Part shown: piece after piece, positions 52,202 to 60,407 of the stretch
How the letters are laid out: each line of letters starts with the position of its first letter
Numbering within the stretch: the first letter of the stretch is position 1
Assembly: GCA_003797895.1 (NCBI GenBank)
Contig: RKQB01000001.1
Coordinates: 449,822-513,821, forward strand
Length of the DNA stretch: 64,000 nucleotides
Origin: Cyclobacteriaceae bacterium YHN15
GTDB taxonomy: Bacteria > Bacteroidota > Bacteroidia > Cytophagales > Cyclobacteriaceae
Reading direction: 5' to 3'
Program-made: the position numbers and the translations under genes
The notes under the pieces: generated by a model
The model's database searches: none
What the model was told of the DNA's origin: nothing
The model's input: only the letters and a program-made list of their open reading frames with translations

Positions 52202-52260
52202 TATCGGTATCGCTATTTGAAAAAGGAGTTATTGATGATTTTATTGATTTTTAAATCCGA

Positions 52261-52268
52261 CAAATATA
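52261..52268 (-). promoter_or_regulatory. Candidate -7 box of pyrH-frr
   Basis: TATATTTG on the minus strand, within the 100-base gap upstream of pyrH. No TTG at 17-23 bases was found, so it is only half of a promoter. Confidence 0.35.
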
Positions 52269-52301
52269 AACCCTTCCCTATCAAAACTGAAACCCTTCAA
52301 A

Positions 52302-52796
52302 CTAAAATTGAATCAAAACTTGATTTTTTTCTACGCTGTCCCCTTTTTTTATTTTGATGGTTTTGACAACTCCATCACCCGGTGACTTGAGTATGTTTTC
52401 CATTTTCATTGCTTCTAAAATCAAAACAGGATCCCCTTTCAATACTTGGTCCCCTATTTTTACTTTGATGTCGAAAATCAGGCCTGGCATGGGCGCTTTA
52501 ATTTCCTTTGCAGCATGTTGATGGGTGTTGTTCATGCCCAATTTTTCCAGCAAAAGATCAAACTTATCCTTTATTTGGATATCGCAGGGTTTGTTGTTTA
52601 ATTTCAGTTTGACTGTTTTGGTTTCAGAGTCAATGCTGACCACTTCCAGATTCAGGGACTTTCCCTTAAACAGAACATTGAAATGACGCTCGTTGATTCT
52701 AGAGATGTTCCAATCCATTATATCTCCATTGACCAGCGTCTTTTCTTTGGATTTTTCAACCTGAAAAACAGAATTTTTAATGTTTACTGAATACAT
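52302..52796 (-). CDS. Biotin carboxyl carrier protein-like subunit
   Basis: A 164-residue protein whose C-terminal 75 residues are a biotinyl domain with the motif EAMKME (biotin lysine K131), preceded by APMPGLIFDIKVKIGDQV. The N-terminal half has a small beta domain (NVLFKGKSLNLEVVSID) like those of acyl-CoA or oxaloacetate carboxylase carrier subunits. The partner carboxylase subunits are not in this window. It lies divergent from the M1 aminopeptidase gene. Confidence 0.9.
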   Translation of the reverse strand: MYSVNIKNSVFQVEKSKEKTLVNGDIMDWNISRINERHFNVLFKGKSLNLEVVSIDSETKTVKLKLNNKPCDIQIKDKFDLLLEKLGMNNTHQHAAKEIKAPMPGLIFDIKVKIGDQVLKGDPVLILEAMKMENILKSPGDGVVKTIKIKKGDSVEKNQVLIQF

Positions 52797-52846
52797 TTCT
52801 TTTATTTTGCGCTAAGATATATGATAAAAATTTAAAAACCATTTTC

Positions 52847-55447
52847 ATGAGATTGGATACCCCAAAAGTCCTTTTGACATTTTTTGCCATCTTATTATGG
52901 TCCTGTCAAAGCTCCAAAACTGTTATTACTGAAGTGGAGCAAGATGACAATCAGTTAATTGAGCCAATCTCGGATTTGGACCAAGAAAGGTCTGATTTGA
53001 TTAATTTATTGGAATCCAGGATCTCAGAATATCAGGAAAGCAGAAGGAGGGATTTTGATCTGCTGCACAGTGATTTGGAACTTTCTTTTGACTTTGGCCA
53101 AGAGCAGGTAGAAGGTCTTGCATATTTAACCTTGAAACCTTACTTCTTTCCGCAAAAAGAATTGGTCCTAGATGCCAAAGATTTTGATGTTCATGCTTTT
53201 AGTTTAATTAATGGGGATTCCGATCAACCCCTTAATTTTAGGTATGACGGAAAAAAGATCACTGCTTATTTACCTCAGACCTATTCCTCCAATGATACCC
53301 TTAAGGTGAGGATTAAATATACCGCCAAACCCAATGAAAATGTAAGGCCTGGCAGCAAAGCAATTACAGATACCAAAGGACTATATTTCATCAATGCCAG
53401 AGGTGAAGAAAAAAACAAGCCGACCCAAATTTGGACCCAAGGTGAGACCGAACACAATTCCAAATGGTTCCCAACCATTGATGCCCCCAATGAAAGAGCT
53501 ACACAGGAGATCAAATTGACAGTGGATTCCCAATATAGGACCATTAGCAACGGTGTACTGAAATCCAGTGTTGAGAATGGAGACAGTACTAGAACTGACC
53601 ATTGGTATATGGACCTTCCTCATGCTCCCTATCTGGCTGCAGTAGTAGTGGGGGATTATGTAGAGATTGAGGATGAATGGGAGGGAATGCAGGTCAACTA
53701 TTATGTAGAAAAAGAATTTGAGCAGGGGGCAAAGAAAGTCTTTCAAAACACTCCCGAAATGATAGGATTCTTCTCTGATTTATTGGGTGTCAGGTATCCA
53801 TGGCAGAAATATGATCAAGTAGTGGTACGTGATTTTGTTTCGGGAGCTATGGAAAATACGACCATAACAGTTTTTATGGAAGAGTTAAATCTGAATGAAA
53901 GGGAGGCCATAGATTCTGAATGGGATGGAATTATCGCTCATGAACTTTTTCATCAATGGTTTGGCAATTTGGTTACCAATGAATCTTGGTCCAATCTGAC
54001 TTTGAATGAAGCATTTGCCAACTACTCAGAATACCTATGGTATGAGTATAAGGAAGGAAGAGATGAAGCTGATCTGCACCATGTGTCAGAAATGGAACAA
54101 TACTTTAGTGAGGCTAAGGAGAAACAGGTTGACCTCATTCGGTTTTATTATGATGATGGAGAAGATATGTTTGACAGTCACTCTTATGCCAAAGGGGGTA
54201 GGATATTGCATATGCTGAGAAGACACCTTGGTGATGAAGCATTTTTTGCATCGCTCAATCATTACCTGGAGAAGCATGCCTTTCAAAGTGTGGAGGTTCA
54301 TAAGCTGCGTTTGGCTTTTGAAGAGGTCACCGGAATGGACCTGAACTGGTATTTCAATCAATGGTTTTTAGCCTCAGGTCATCCGATTCTGGAGTATGAG
54401 GTGGATTATAGTCAACCGGACAACCTTTTGTTGACAATGGCGCAAAGACAGGATTTTACAACTACCCCGTTGTACAGACTGCCTTTTAAGGTCAGTTGGT
54501 ATAGTAATGGAAAGCGTTATGAGAAAGAGTTCATTCTGGACAAAGCCTGGCAGCAGTTTGCTATAGAAAATCAGCAGGAAGTTTCAGATTTATATGTGGA
54601 CGAAGCAGTTGAGCTCTTGGCTGAAAAAAGGTCTTTTAGGGGGAAAAGCCATTTCATAAACCAATTTAGATCTTCGGGATTAGGGGTAGCCAGGTATGAG
54701 GCCTTGGACAGCCTTGCGGGTATGTTTGGTGAGGATATGGATGTAGCTGCTTTGGTAGGCCAAGGTTTGGAGGATGATTTCTGGGCAATCCGCGAGCTGG
54801 CAGTGATGAATATTGCCAAAAACCCCACATGGTTATTAGCCATTGAGGGATTGGAAAACCGGTTATTTGAGATGGCAGAAAATGACCCTAAAAATACTGT
54901 CAGATTGGGGGCCATAGAGTTATTGTCAATTATGGATGCAGACAAGTATTCCCCTGCATTTTTGCGATGGATGAATGACCCTTCCTATTATGTTGCTGGA
55001 ACTGCCTTGTCCGCCTATTTGGAAAATGAAGAAAATCTCAACAGAGAAGAAATTGCAAAGCGTTATGAGTCTGACAAGAATATAAGAATGGTGGTAGCAC
55101 TTGCCGATTATTACATCAGGGAAGAAATTGAGGGGAAAGGTGACTGGTTCAATGAAAGGTTGGAATCCATTAGTGGGCAGTCTTTATATTATTATTTGGG
55201 TTACTATGGTGATTATTTCGTGAAGATGCCTTCCGAGGGAGCTTGGGAAGCTATCGATAGACTTTATGGGATAGCCAAGGGCCACAGGGCAAATTATGTG
55301 CGTATTGCAGCATTTATGGGATTGTTTGGTTTTATAGATGAGGAAGGTGTATTGGAAAAAGCCAGAGAAATATGGAATAATGAGCAGGATGAAATGGCTA
55401 AGAGTTATCAGGAATTTTTCCTTTCAACCTATCTGGAAGAAAATTAA
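52847..55447 (+). CDS. M1-family metallo-aminopeptidase, lipoprotein
   Basis: An 866-residue exported zinc aminopeptidase. It has a lipoprotein-like N-terminus (FFAILLWSC, C20), the N-terminal saddle domain with TQGETEHNSKWFPTID, the exopeptidase motif GAMEN (333-337), the zinc motif HELFH (365-369) with Glu388 as third ligand (LNEAF), and a C-terminal helical region of HEAT type (about 600-866). It probably trims peptides in the periplasm or at the surface. It has its own divergent promoter region; a 150-base gap separates it from the tRNA genes. Confidence 0.95.
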   Translation: MRLDTPKVLLTFFAILLWSCQSSKTVITEVEQDDNQLIEPISDLDQERSDLINLLESRISEYQESRRRDFDLLHSDLELSFDFGQEQVEGLAYLTLKPYFFPQKELVLDAKDFDVHAFSLINGDSDQPLNFRYDGKKITAYLPQTYSSNDTLKVRIKYTAKPNENVRPGSKAITDTKGLYFINARGEEKNKPTQIWTQGETEHNSKWFPTIDAPNERATQEIKLTVDSQYRTISNGVLKSSVENGDSTRTDHWYMDLPHAPYLAAVVVGDYVEIEDEWEGMQVNYYVEKEFEQGAKKVFQNTPEMIGFFSDLLGVRYPWQKYDQVVVRDFVSGAMENTTITVFMEELNLNEREAIDSEWDGIIAHELFHQWFGNLVTNESWSNLTLNEAFANYSEYLWYEYKEGRDEADLHHVSEMEQYFSEAKEKQVDLIRFYYDDGEDMFDSHSYAKGGRILHMLRRHLGDEAFFASLNHYLEKHAFQSVEVHKLRLAFEEVTGMDLNWYFNQWFLASGHPILEYEVDYSQPDNLLLTMAQRQDFTTTPLYRLPFKVSWYSNGKRYEKEFILDKAWQQFAIENQQEVSDLYVDEAVELLAEKRSFRGKSHFINQFRSSGLGVARYEALDSLAGMFGEDMDVAALVGQGLEDDFWAIRELAVMNIAKNPTWLLAIEGLENRLFEMAENDPKNTVRLGAIELLSIMDADKYSPAFLRWMNDPSYYVAGTALSAYLENEENLNREEIAKRYESDKNIRMVVALADYYIREEIEGKGDWFNERLESISGQSLYYYLGYYGDYFVKMPSEGAWEAIDRLYGIAKGHRANYVRIAAFMGLFGFIDEEGVLEKAREIWNNEQDEMAKSYQEFFLSTYLEEN

Positions 55448-55512
55448 CCACTTGATTTTTATGTAATTAATAGCTGTTCATAAAAAATACTTTGAAAATT
55501 TTTACCTTTATT

Positions 55513-55542
55513 TTGAATGTTTAGGAAAAGGGTATAATTTTG
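55513..55542 (+). promoter_or_regulatory. Promoter of the tRNA-tuf operon
   Basis: TTG (55513-55515), 19 bases, TAATTTTG (55535-55542): a near-ideal Bacteroidota promoter. The start is expected near 55549, about 50 bases before tRNA-Tyr. No second promoter is seen before tuf, so tuf is probably transcribed from here. Confidence 0.75.
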
Positions 55543-55601
55543 CCATCCGTTAAGGAATCAAAAAGGGGGAATTCTTCGAAAATCTTAACAAAAAGTCAGT
55601 T

Positions 55602-55684
55602 GGGGGAATACCAAAGCGGCCAACTGGGACGGACTGTAAATCCGTTGACTTATGTCTTCACAGGTTCGAATCCTGTTTCCCCCA
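55602..55684 (+). tRNA. tRNA-Tyr (GTA)
   Basis: 83 bases with a 7-base acceptor stem GGGGGAA / TTCCCCC, anticodon GTA in loop CTGTAAA, a long variable arm as in bacterial tRNA-Tyr, and T-loop GGTTCGAATCC. The discriminator is A; CCA is not encoded. Confidence 0.97.
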
Positions 55685-55735
55685 CAAAATATATAAACGC
55701 AGGTTGGTCGTTATAAATTTGCGTAAAATTAAAAA

Positions 55736-55808
55736 GCGGGAGTAGCTCAGTTGGTAGAGCGGCAGCCTTCCAAGCTGCAGGTCGCGGGTTCGAGCCTCGT
55801 CTCCCGCT
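55736..55808 (+). tRNA. tRNA-Gly (TCC)
   Basis: 73 bases: acceptor GCGGGAG / CTCCCGC, D-arm AGCTCAGTTGGTAGAGC, anticodon TCC in loop CTTCCAA, T-loop GGTTCGAGCC, discriminator T. A small hairpin (TATGCT / AGCATA, 55810-55827) follows and may guide processing. Confidence 0.97.
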
Positions 55809-55839
55809 CTATGCTTTTTATAGCATAATAATGTTATCA

Positions 55840-55911
55840 GCCGACGTAGCTCAGGGGTAGAGTACTTCCTTGGTAAGGAAGGGGTCACGGGTTCAAATCC
55901 CGTCGTTGGCT
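55840..55911 (+). tRNA. tRNA-Thr (GGT)
   Basis: 72 bases: acceptor GCCGACG / CGTTGGC (with one wobble), D-arm AGCTCAGGGGTAGAGT, anticodon GGT in loop TTGGTAA, T-loop GGTTCAAATCC. It is 60 bases upstream of tuf. Confidence 0.96.
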
Positions 55912-55971
55912 CTGAAACATTGAAAAATTTAACTAATTCATATCTTTAACTAAAACAGAGGATTTTCACGC

Positions 55972-57159
55972 ATGGCAAAAGCAACCTTTGACCGTTCCAA
56001 ACCGCACGTTAACATCGGTACGATTGGTCACGTAGACCATGGAAAGACAACTTTGACTGCTGCCATTACTACAGTTTTGGCCAAAAAAGGTCTTTCTGAA
56101 TTAAGAGATTTCTCTTCTATCGACAACGCTCCAGAAGAAAAAGAAAGAGGTATCACCATCAACACTTCTCACGTAGAGTATCAGACTGAAAAGAGACACT
56201 ACGCTCACGTAGACTGTCCAGGTCACGCTGATTATGTGAAGAACATGGTTACTGGTGCTGCTCAGATGGACGGCGCTATTCTAGTGGTGGCAGCTACTGA
56301 CGGCCCAATGCCTCAAACCAGAGAACACATCCTACTTGCACGTCAGGTGGGTGTACCAGCTCTAGTAGTATTTTTGAATAAAGTTGACATGGTCGACGAT
56401 CCTGAGCTTCTTGAGCTTGTTGAAATGGAAGTAAGAGAATTGCTTTCTTTCTATGACTTCGACGGTGACAACATTCCGGTAATTGCAGGTTCTGCCCTTG
56501 GCGCACTTAACGGTGAGCCTAAATGGGAAGATACAGTAATGGAATTGATGAACGCAGTTGATGAGCATATTCCAATTCCTGAGCGTTTGGTTGATAAAGA
56601 CTTCCTGATGCCAGTTGAAGACGTATTCTCTATTACTGGACGTGGTACTGTTGCAACCGGTAGAATTGAAAGAGGTGTTATCAACTCCGGCGATCCGGTT
56701 GATATCATCGGTATGGGAGCTCAAGGCTTGAAATCAACCGTTACAGGTGTTGAGATGTTCCGTAAGATTCTTGACAGAGGTGAAGCAGGTGACAACGTTG
56801 GTTTGTTGTTGAGAGGTATTGAAAAATCTCAGATCAGAAGAGGTATGATTATCTGTAAGCCTGGATCTGTTAAGCCTCACGCTCACTTCAAAGCTGAAGT
56901 TTACGTTCTTTCAAAAGAAGAAGGTGGACGTCATACGCCATTCTTCAACAAGTACCGTCCTCAGTTCTATTTGAGAACTACGGATGTAACTGGTGAAATC
57001 AAACTTCCTGAGAATGTGGAAATGGTTATGCCAGGTGATAACGTAACCATAGAGGTAAACTTGTTGAATGCAGTTGCACTTGAAAAAGGTCTACGTTTTG
57101 CTATCCGTGAAGGAGGTAGAACGGTAGGTGCCGGTCAGGTAACTGAAATTCTTGATTAA
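55972..57159 (+). CDS. tuf: Elongation factor Tu
   Basis: The 395-residue GTPase that brings aminoacyl-tRNA to the ribosome. G-domain motifs are [29 protein letters not shown] and GSALGA; domains 2 and 3 follow ([13 protein letters not shown], and the C-terminal [14 protein letters not shown]). Only one tuf is seen here. The gene follows three tRNA genes and ends at a strong terminator. Confidence 0.99.
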   Translation: MAKATFDRSKPHVNIGTIGHVDHGKTTLTAAITTVLAKKGLSELRDFSSIDNAPEEKERGITINTSHVEYQTEKRHYAHVDCPGHADYVKNMVTGAAQMDGAILVVAATDGPMPQTREHILLARQVGVPALVVFLNKVDMVDDPELLELVEMEVRELLSFYDFDGDNIPVIAGSALGALNGEPKWEDTVMELMNAVDEHIPIPERLVDKDFLMPVEDVFSITGRGTVATGRIERGVINSGDPVDIIGMGAQGLKSTVTGVEMFRKILDRGEAGDNVGLLLRGIEKSQIRRGMIICKPGSVKPHAHFKAEVYVLSKEEGGRHTPFFNKYRPQFYLRTTDVTGEIKLPENVEMVMPGDNVTIEVNLLNAVALEKGLRFAIREGGRTVGAGQVTEILD

Positions 57160-57183
57160 TCATTAAGATTACCATAAACCTAG

Positions 57184-57220
57184 ATGCGATCCTGAATATT
57201 TTTCAGGATCGCATTTGTTT
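57184..57220 (+). terminator. Terminator after tuf
   Basis: A perfect 13-base stem ATGCGATCCTGAA (57184-57196) / TTCAGGATCGCAT (57202-57214) with a 5-base loop and a T-rich tail. It ends 25 bases or so after the tuf stop; the next promoter's TTG overlaps its tail. Confidence 0.9.
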
Positions 57221-57245
57221 CTTAATCCAAATCTAACTAATTTTG
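57215..57245 (+). promoter_or_regulatory. Promoter of tRNA-Trp-secE-nusG
   Basis: TTG (57215-57217), 20 bases, TAATTTTG (57238-57245). The -33 box begins in the tail of the tuf terminator, so one transcript ends where the next begins. The start is predicted near 57252. Confidence 0.75.
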
Positions 57246-57270
57246 CATTCCTTTTGGGATCCAAAATTTT

Positions 57271-57341
57271 ACGGGCATAGTTCAATGGCAGAATAGCGGT
57301 CTCCAAAACCGTTGATGGGAGTTCGAATCTCTCTGCCCGTG
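57271..57341 (+). tRNA. tRNA-Trp (CCA)
   Basis: 71 bases: acceptor ACGGGCA / TGCCCGT, D-arm AGTTCAATGGCAGAAT, anticodon CCA in loop TCCAAAA, T-loop AGTTCGAATCT, discriminator G as expected for tRNA-Trp. It lies 18 bases upstream of secE. Confidence 0.97.
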
Positions 57342-57359
57342 CAAACATTGAAGTGAACC

Positions 57360-57548
57360 ATGAATATTAAAAGTTTTGTCATCGAATCCATAGACGAAAT
57401 GAAGAACAAGGTTACCTGGCCTTCATATTCGTTTTTACAAAACAGTGCCGTCTTGGTAATTGTGGCCTCTATCATCTTTGCCTTGGTAATCGGGGTAATA
57501 GATCTTGGGTTCGAGAATCTGATGAAGTGGTTTTACGATCTATTTTAA
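57360..57548 (+). CDS. secE: Preprotein translocase subunit SecE
   Basis: A 62-residue protein with the minimal SecE layout: an amphipathic helix (SFVIESIDEMKNKVTWPS, with the conserved VTWP) and one membrane segment (AVLVIVASIIFALVIGVID). It clamps SecY in the translocation channel. Length is normal for the single-span form. It is between tRNA-Trp and nusG. Confidence 0.96.
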   Translation: MNIKSFVIESIDEMKNKVTWPSYSFLQNSAVLVIVASIIFALVIGVIDLGFENLMKWFYDLF

Positions 57549-57565
57549 TTGAATTTTAATTACTG

Positions 57566-58123
57566 ATGGCTGAACATAAGTGGTACGTACTTAGGGTGGT
57601 AGCTGGACAAGAGAAGAAGGCCAAGTCTTACTTGGACAACGAAATTGTCAGAGCGAAACTTGAGGAATACATTCCTGAGGTTTTGATACCTTCCGAAAAA
57701 GTTTACGAAATGCGTAACGGCAAGAAAAGAGTCAGGGAAAGAAATTTCTTTCCAGGTTACGTTCTTGTCAATGCGGATTTGACCCATGGTGAAGCCAATC
57801 ACGTAATTACAAGTATCCCGGGTGTGATCGGTTTCTTAGGTTCAAACCAGGGGGGAGCTTCCAAAACCCCTGAGCCATTACGACAGTCAGAAATCAACAG
57901 GATCTTAGGTCGTGTTGAGGAAATTGATGAGTTTGCAGAGAAATTGGATACGCCATTTATAGTTGGAGAGACCGTAAAGGTAATGGACGGTCCTTTCAGT
58001 GGCTTCGCGGGAACAATAGAAGAGGTGTTTGAAGACAAGAAGAAATTAAATGTTATGGTTAAGATTTTCGGTCGAAACACACCTGTTGAATTAAACTTTA
58101 TACAAGTAGAAAAACAAGATTAG
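57566..58123 (+). CDS. nusG: Transcription antitermination factor NusG
   Basis: A 185-residue protein with an NGN domain ([33 protein letters not shown]) and a C-terminal KOW domain ([20 protein letters not shown]). It joins RNA polymerase to the ribosome and Rho. The start is 17 bases after secE and rplK begins 3 bases after its stop. Confidence 0.98.
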   Translation: MAEHKWYVLRVVAGQEKKAKSYLDNEIVRAKLEEYIPEVLIPSEKVYEMRNGKKRVRERNFFPGYVLVNADLTHGEANHVITSIPGVIGFLGSNQGGASKTPEPLRQSEINRILGRVEEIDEFAEKLDTPFIVGETVKVMDGPFSGFAGTIEEVFEDKKKLNVMVKIFGRNTPVELNFIQVEKQD

Positions 58124-58126
58124 GAA

Positions 58127-58570
58127 ATGGCTAAGGAAATCACTGGTTATGTGAAATTACAGGTGAAAGGTGGCCAGGCAAATCCATCACCTCCGGTTGG
58201 TCCGGCTCTTGGTTCCAAGGGTTTGAACATCATGGAGTTCTGTAAGCAGTTCAATGCCCGTACCCAGGATAAAATGGGTCAGGTATTGCCAGTCTTGATT
58301 ACTGTTTTCTCTGATAAGTCTTTTGAATTCGTTGTTAAAACTCCTCCTGCGGCAAACATGTTGTTAGAGGCAGCGAAAATCAAAGGCGGTTCAGCAGAGC
58401 CAAACAGGAAAAAGGTCGGTTCTGTTACCTGGGATCAGGTAAGGGAAATTGCTCAGGTTAAAATGCCTGACTTAAACGCTTTCAAAGTGGAATCTGCCAT
58501 GAAAATGATTGCAGGTACCGCTAGAAGTATGGGTATCACTGTTTCTGGTAAAGCTCCTTGGGAGGAATAA
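58127..58570 (+). CDS. rplK: 50S ribosomal protein L11
   Basis: 147 residues with the N-terminal signature [21 protein letters not shown] and the rRNA-binding C-terminal domain ([18 protein letters not shown]). It forms part of the GTPase-associated centre. Normal length and position before rplA. Confidence 0.99.
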   Translation: MAKEITGYVKLQVKGGQANPSPPVGPALGSKGLNIMEFCKQFNARTQDKMGQVLPVLITVFSDKSFEFVVKTPPAANMLLEAAKIKGGSAEPNRKKVGSVTWDQVREIAQVKMPDLNAFKVESAMKMIAGTARSMGITVSGKAPWEE

Positions 58571-58580
58571 TAAAAATACT

Positions 58581-59279
58581 ATGGCTAAGTTAACAAAAAA
58601 GCAAAAAGAAGCTCTTTCTAAGTACGACCCAAGCCTGCAGTACTCCCTAGAGGAAGCTTCTTCTATCGTAAAAGAAATTACAAACACTAAATTTGATGCT
58701 TCTGTTGATATCGATGTCCGTTTGGGTGTTGATCCAAGAAAAGCTGATCAAATGGTGAGAGGTGTTGTAGCATTGCCTCACGGTACCGGTAAGGACGTGA
58801 AAGTATTGGTACTTTGTACACCCGATAAGGTAGAGGAAGCTAAGGAAGCTGGTGCGGATTATGTAGGTCTAGACGATTATATTGCTAAAATTGAAGGGGG
58901 ATGGACTGATATTGATGTCATTATCACTATGCCCAACGTAATGGCAAAAGTCGGTAGACTAGGTAGGATTTTGGGACCTAGAGGCTTAATGCCCAACCCA
59001 AAATCAGGAACTGTTACTTTAGAAGTAGGCAAGGCAGTTAGAGAAGTGAAAGCCGGTAAAATCGATTTCAAAGTTGATAAATTCGGTATTATTCATGCCA
59101 GTGTTGGAAAAGTATCTTTTGAACCTGCAAAAATTCAGGACAATGTAAAAGAACTGATCAATACTATCTCCAAATTGAAGCCCGCTTCTTCAAAAGGAAC
59201 CTATTTCAAGAGCATTCACTTATCAAGTACAATGTCTCCTGGAGTTAAAGTTGATAAAGGAAGTTTTCAAGGTATTTAA
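58581..59279 (+). CDS. rplA: 50S ribosomal protein L1
   Basis: 232 residues of the L1 stalk protein, with [20 protein letters not shown] and [10 protein letters not shown] as the family signature. In many bacteria L1 also represses its own operon by binding the mRNA; this is not visible here. The ATG at 58581 is used; an open frame extends upstream inside rplK but is not homologous. It is 10 bases after rplK and 2 bases before rplJ. Confidence 0.98.
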   Translation: MAKLTKKQKEALSKYDPSLQYSLEEASSIVKEITNTKFDASVDIDVRLGVDPRKADQMVRGVVALPHGTGKDVKVLVLCTPDKVEEAKEAGADYVGLDDYIAKIEGGWTDIDVIITMPNVMAKVGRLGRILGPRGLMPNPKSGTVTLEVGKAVREVKAGKIDFKVDKFGIIHASVGKVSFEPAKIQDNVKELINTISKLKPASSKGTYFKSIHLSSTMSPGVKVDKGSFQGI

Positions 59280-59281
59280 TC

Positions 59282-59818
59282 ATGACTAGAGAAGAAAAAT
59301 TAGAAATAATCGAAGGTCTTACCGAGAAGTTAAAAGATAATCCTTACTTCTATATCGCAGATGCTTCAGGATTTTCAGTGGCTCAGGTAAATGCTTTCAG
59401 AAGAACATGTTATGAAAAAGGAGTAGAATACAAAGTGTATAAAAACACTTTGATAAAAAAGGCGTTGGAAAACCTTGACGCTGACTTCTCTGGTTTAGAC
59501 GTGGCTCTTAAAGGATTTTCAGGAATTATCTTTTCAAAAGAAACAGGTAATCTTCCTGCTAAAGTCATTCTCGATTTCAGGAAAAAGTTAGGTAAAAAAG
59601 AAACCAGACCAGTTTTCAAAGGTGCATCCATCGATTCAGATGTATTCGTAGGTGACAATAACCTTGAAATGCTGTCTACATTGAAATCTAAGCAAGAACT
59701 ATTGGGAGAAGTTATTGGATTGCTCCAATCTCCGATGACCAATTTGGTTTCTGCTCTTCAAAGTGGACAGAACACTGTTGCTGGGCTTGTTAAAACCCTT
59801 TCTGAAAGAGAACAATAA
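59282..59818 (+). CDS. rplJ: 50S ribosomal protein L10
   Basis: 178 residues; the stalk base protein that binds 23S rRNA and L7/L12 dimers. The N-terminal domain has the pattern YFYIADASGFSVAQVNAFRR and KNTLIKKALEN; the C-terminal helix carries the L7/L12 sites. It starts only 2 bases after rplA, which leaves no room for an L10 leader of the E. coli type between the two genes. Confidence 0.98.
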   Translation: MTREEKLEIIEGLTEKLKDNPYFYIADASGFSVAQVNAFRRTCYEKGVEYKVYKNTLIKKALENLDADFSGLDVALKGFSGIIFSKETGNLPAKVILDFRKKLGKKETRPVFKGASIDSDVFVGDNNLEMLSTLKSKQELLGEVIGLLQSPMTNLVSALQSGQNTVAGLVKTLSEREQ

Positions 59819-59866
59819 TTATCATTTATTCAATAAGTTAAAAATCACAATTTAAATATTATAAAA

Positions 59867-60250
59867 ATGGCAGATCTTAAAACACTTGCTGATCAGTTGG
59901 TAAACTTGACTGTAAAAGAAGTAAAAGAATTGGCTGATATATTGAAAGACGAATACGGTATCGAACCTGCTGCTGCTGCTGTAGCTGTTGCGGCTCCTGG
60001 AGCCGGTGGTGGTGCCGCTGTTGCTGAAGTTGAAGAAAAAACTTCTTTCGATGTTATCCTTAAAGCTGCTGGAGGTCAAAAACTGGCTGTAGTTAAGCTT
60101 GTAAAAGAATTGACTGGTCTTGGTTTGAAAGAAGCAAAAGAACTAGTTGATAGTGCTCCAAAAGCTGTGAAAGAAGGTATTGCTAAAGACGAAGCCGATG
60201 CTTTGAAGAAGTCTTTGGAAGAAGCCGGTGCTGAAGTAGAAATAAAGTAA
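59867..60250 (+). CDS. rplL: 50S ribosomal protein L7/L12
   Basis: 127 residues: an N-terminal dimerisation helix pair ([20 protein letters not shown]), an Ala/Gly/Val-rich hinge, and the C-terminal factor-binding domain ([34 protein letters not shown]). It is followed by two hairpins and rpoB. Confidence 0.99.
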   Translation: MADLKTLADQLVNLTVKEVKELADILKDEYGIEPAAAAVAVAAPGAGGGAAVAEVEEKTSFDVILKAAGGQKLAVVKLVKELTGLGLKEAKELVDSAPKAVKEGIAKDEADALKKSLEEAGAEVEIK

Positions 60251-60255
60251 TTTGA

Positions 60256-60286
60256 ATAACCTTTCCTTCTTTTAGGATAAGGTTAT
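60256..60286 (+). promoter_or_regulatory. First hairpin after rplL
   Basis: Stem ATAACCTT (60256-60263) / AAGGTTAT (60279-60286), extendable by CCT/AGG with a bulge. It starts 6 bases after the rplL stop and may be an mRNA-processing or stability element. Confidence 0.5.
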
Positions 60287-60292
60287 AGGTTT

Positions 60293-60319
60293 AGACCTGA
60301 CTTAAAAGTCAGGTCTTTT
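60293..60319 (+). terminator. Attenuator-like hairpin between rplL and rpoB
   Basis: Perfect 9-base stem AGACCTGAC (60293-60301) / GTCAGGTCT (60308-60316), 6-base loop, then TTTT read from the last stem base on. The short T-run suggests partial termination. An attenuator at the same place lowers rpoBC relative to ribosomal protein genes in E. coli. Confidence 0.7.
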
Positions 60320-60407
60320 CCTGTTTGTGCACAGGTATAAAATTGCACTATTTCAAGCGAAAATTGTCGCATTTCGTTATTCATTTTCACTAAAAACATA
60401 TACTGCC

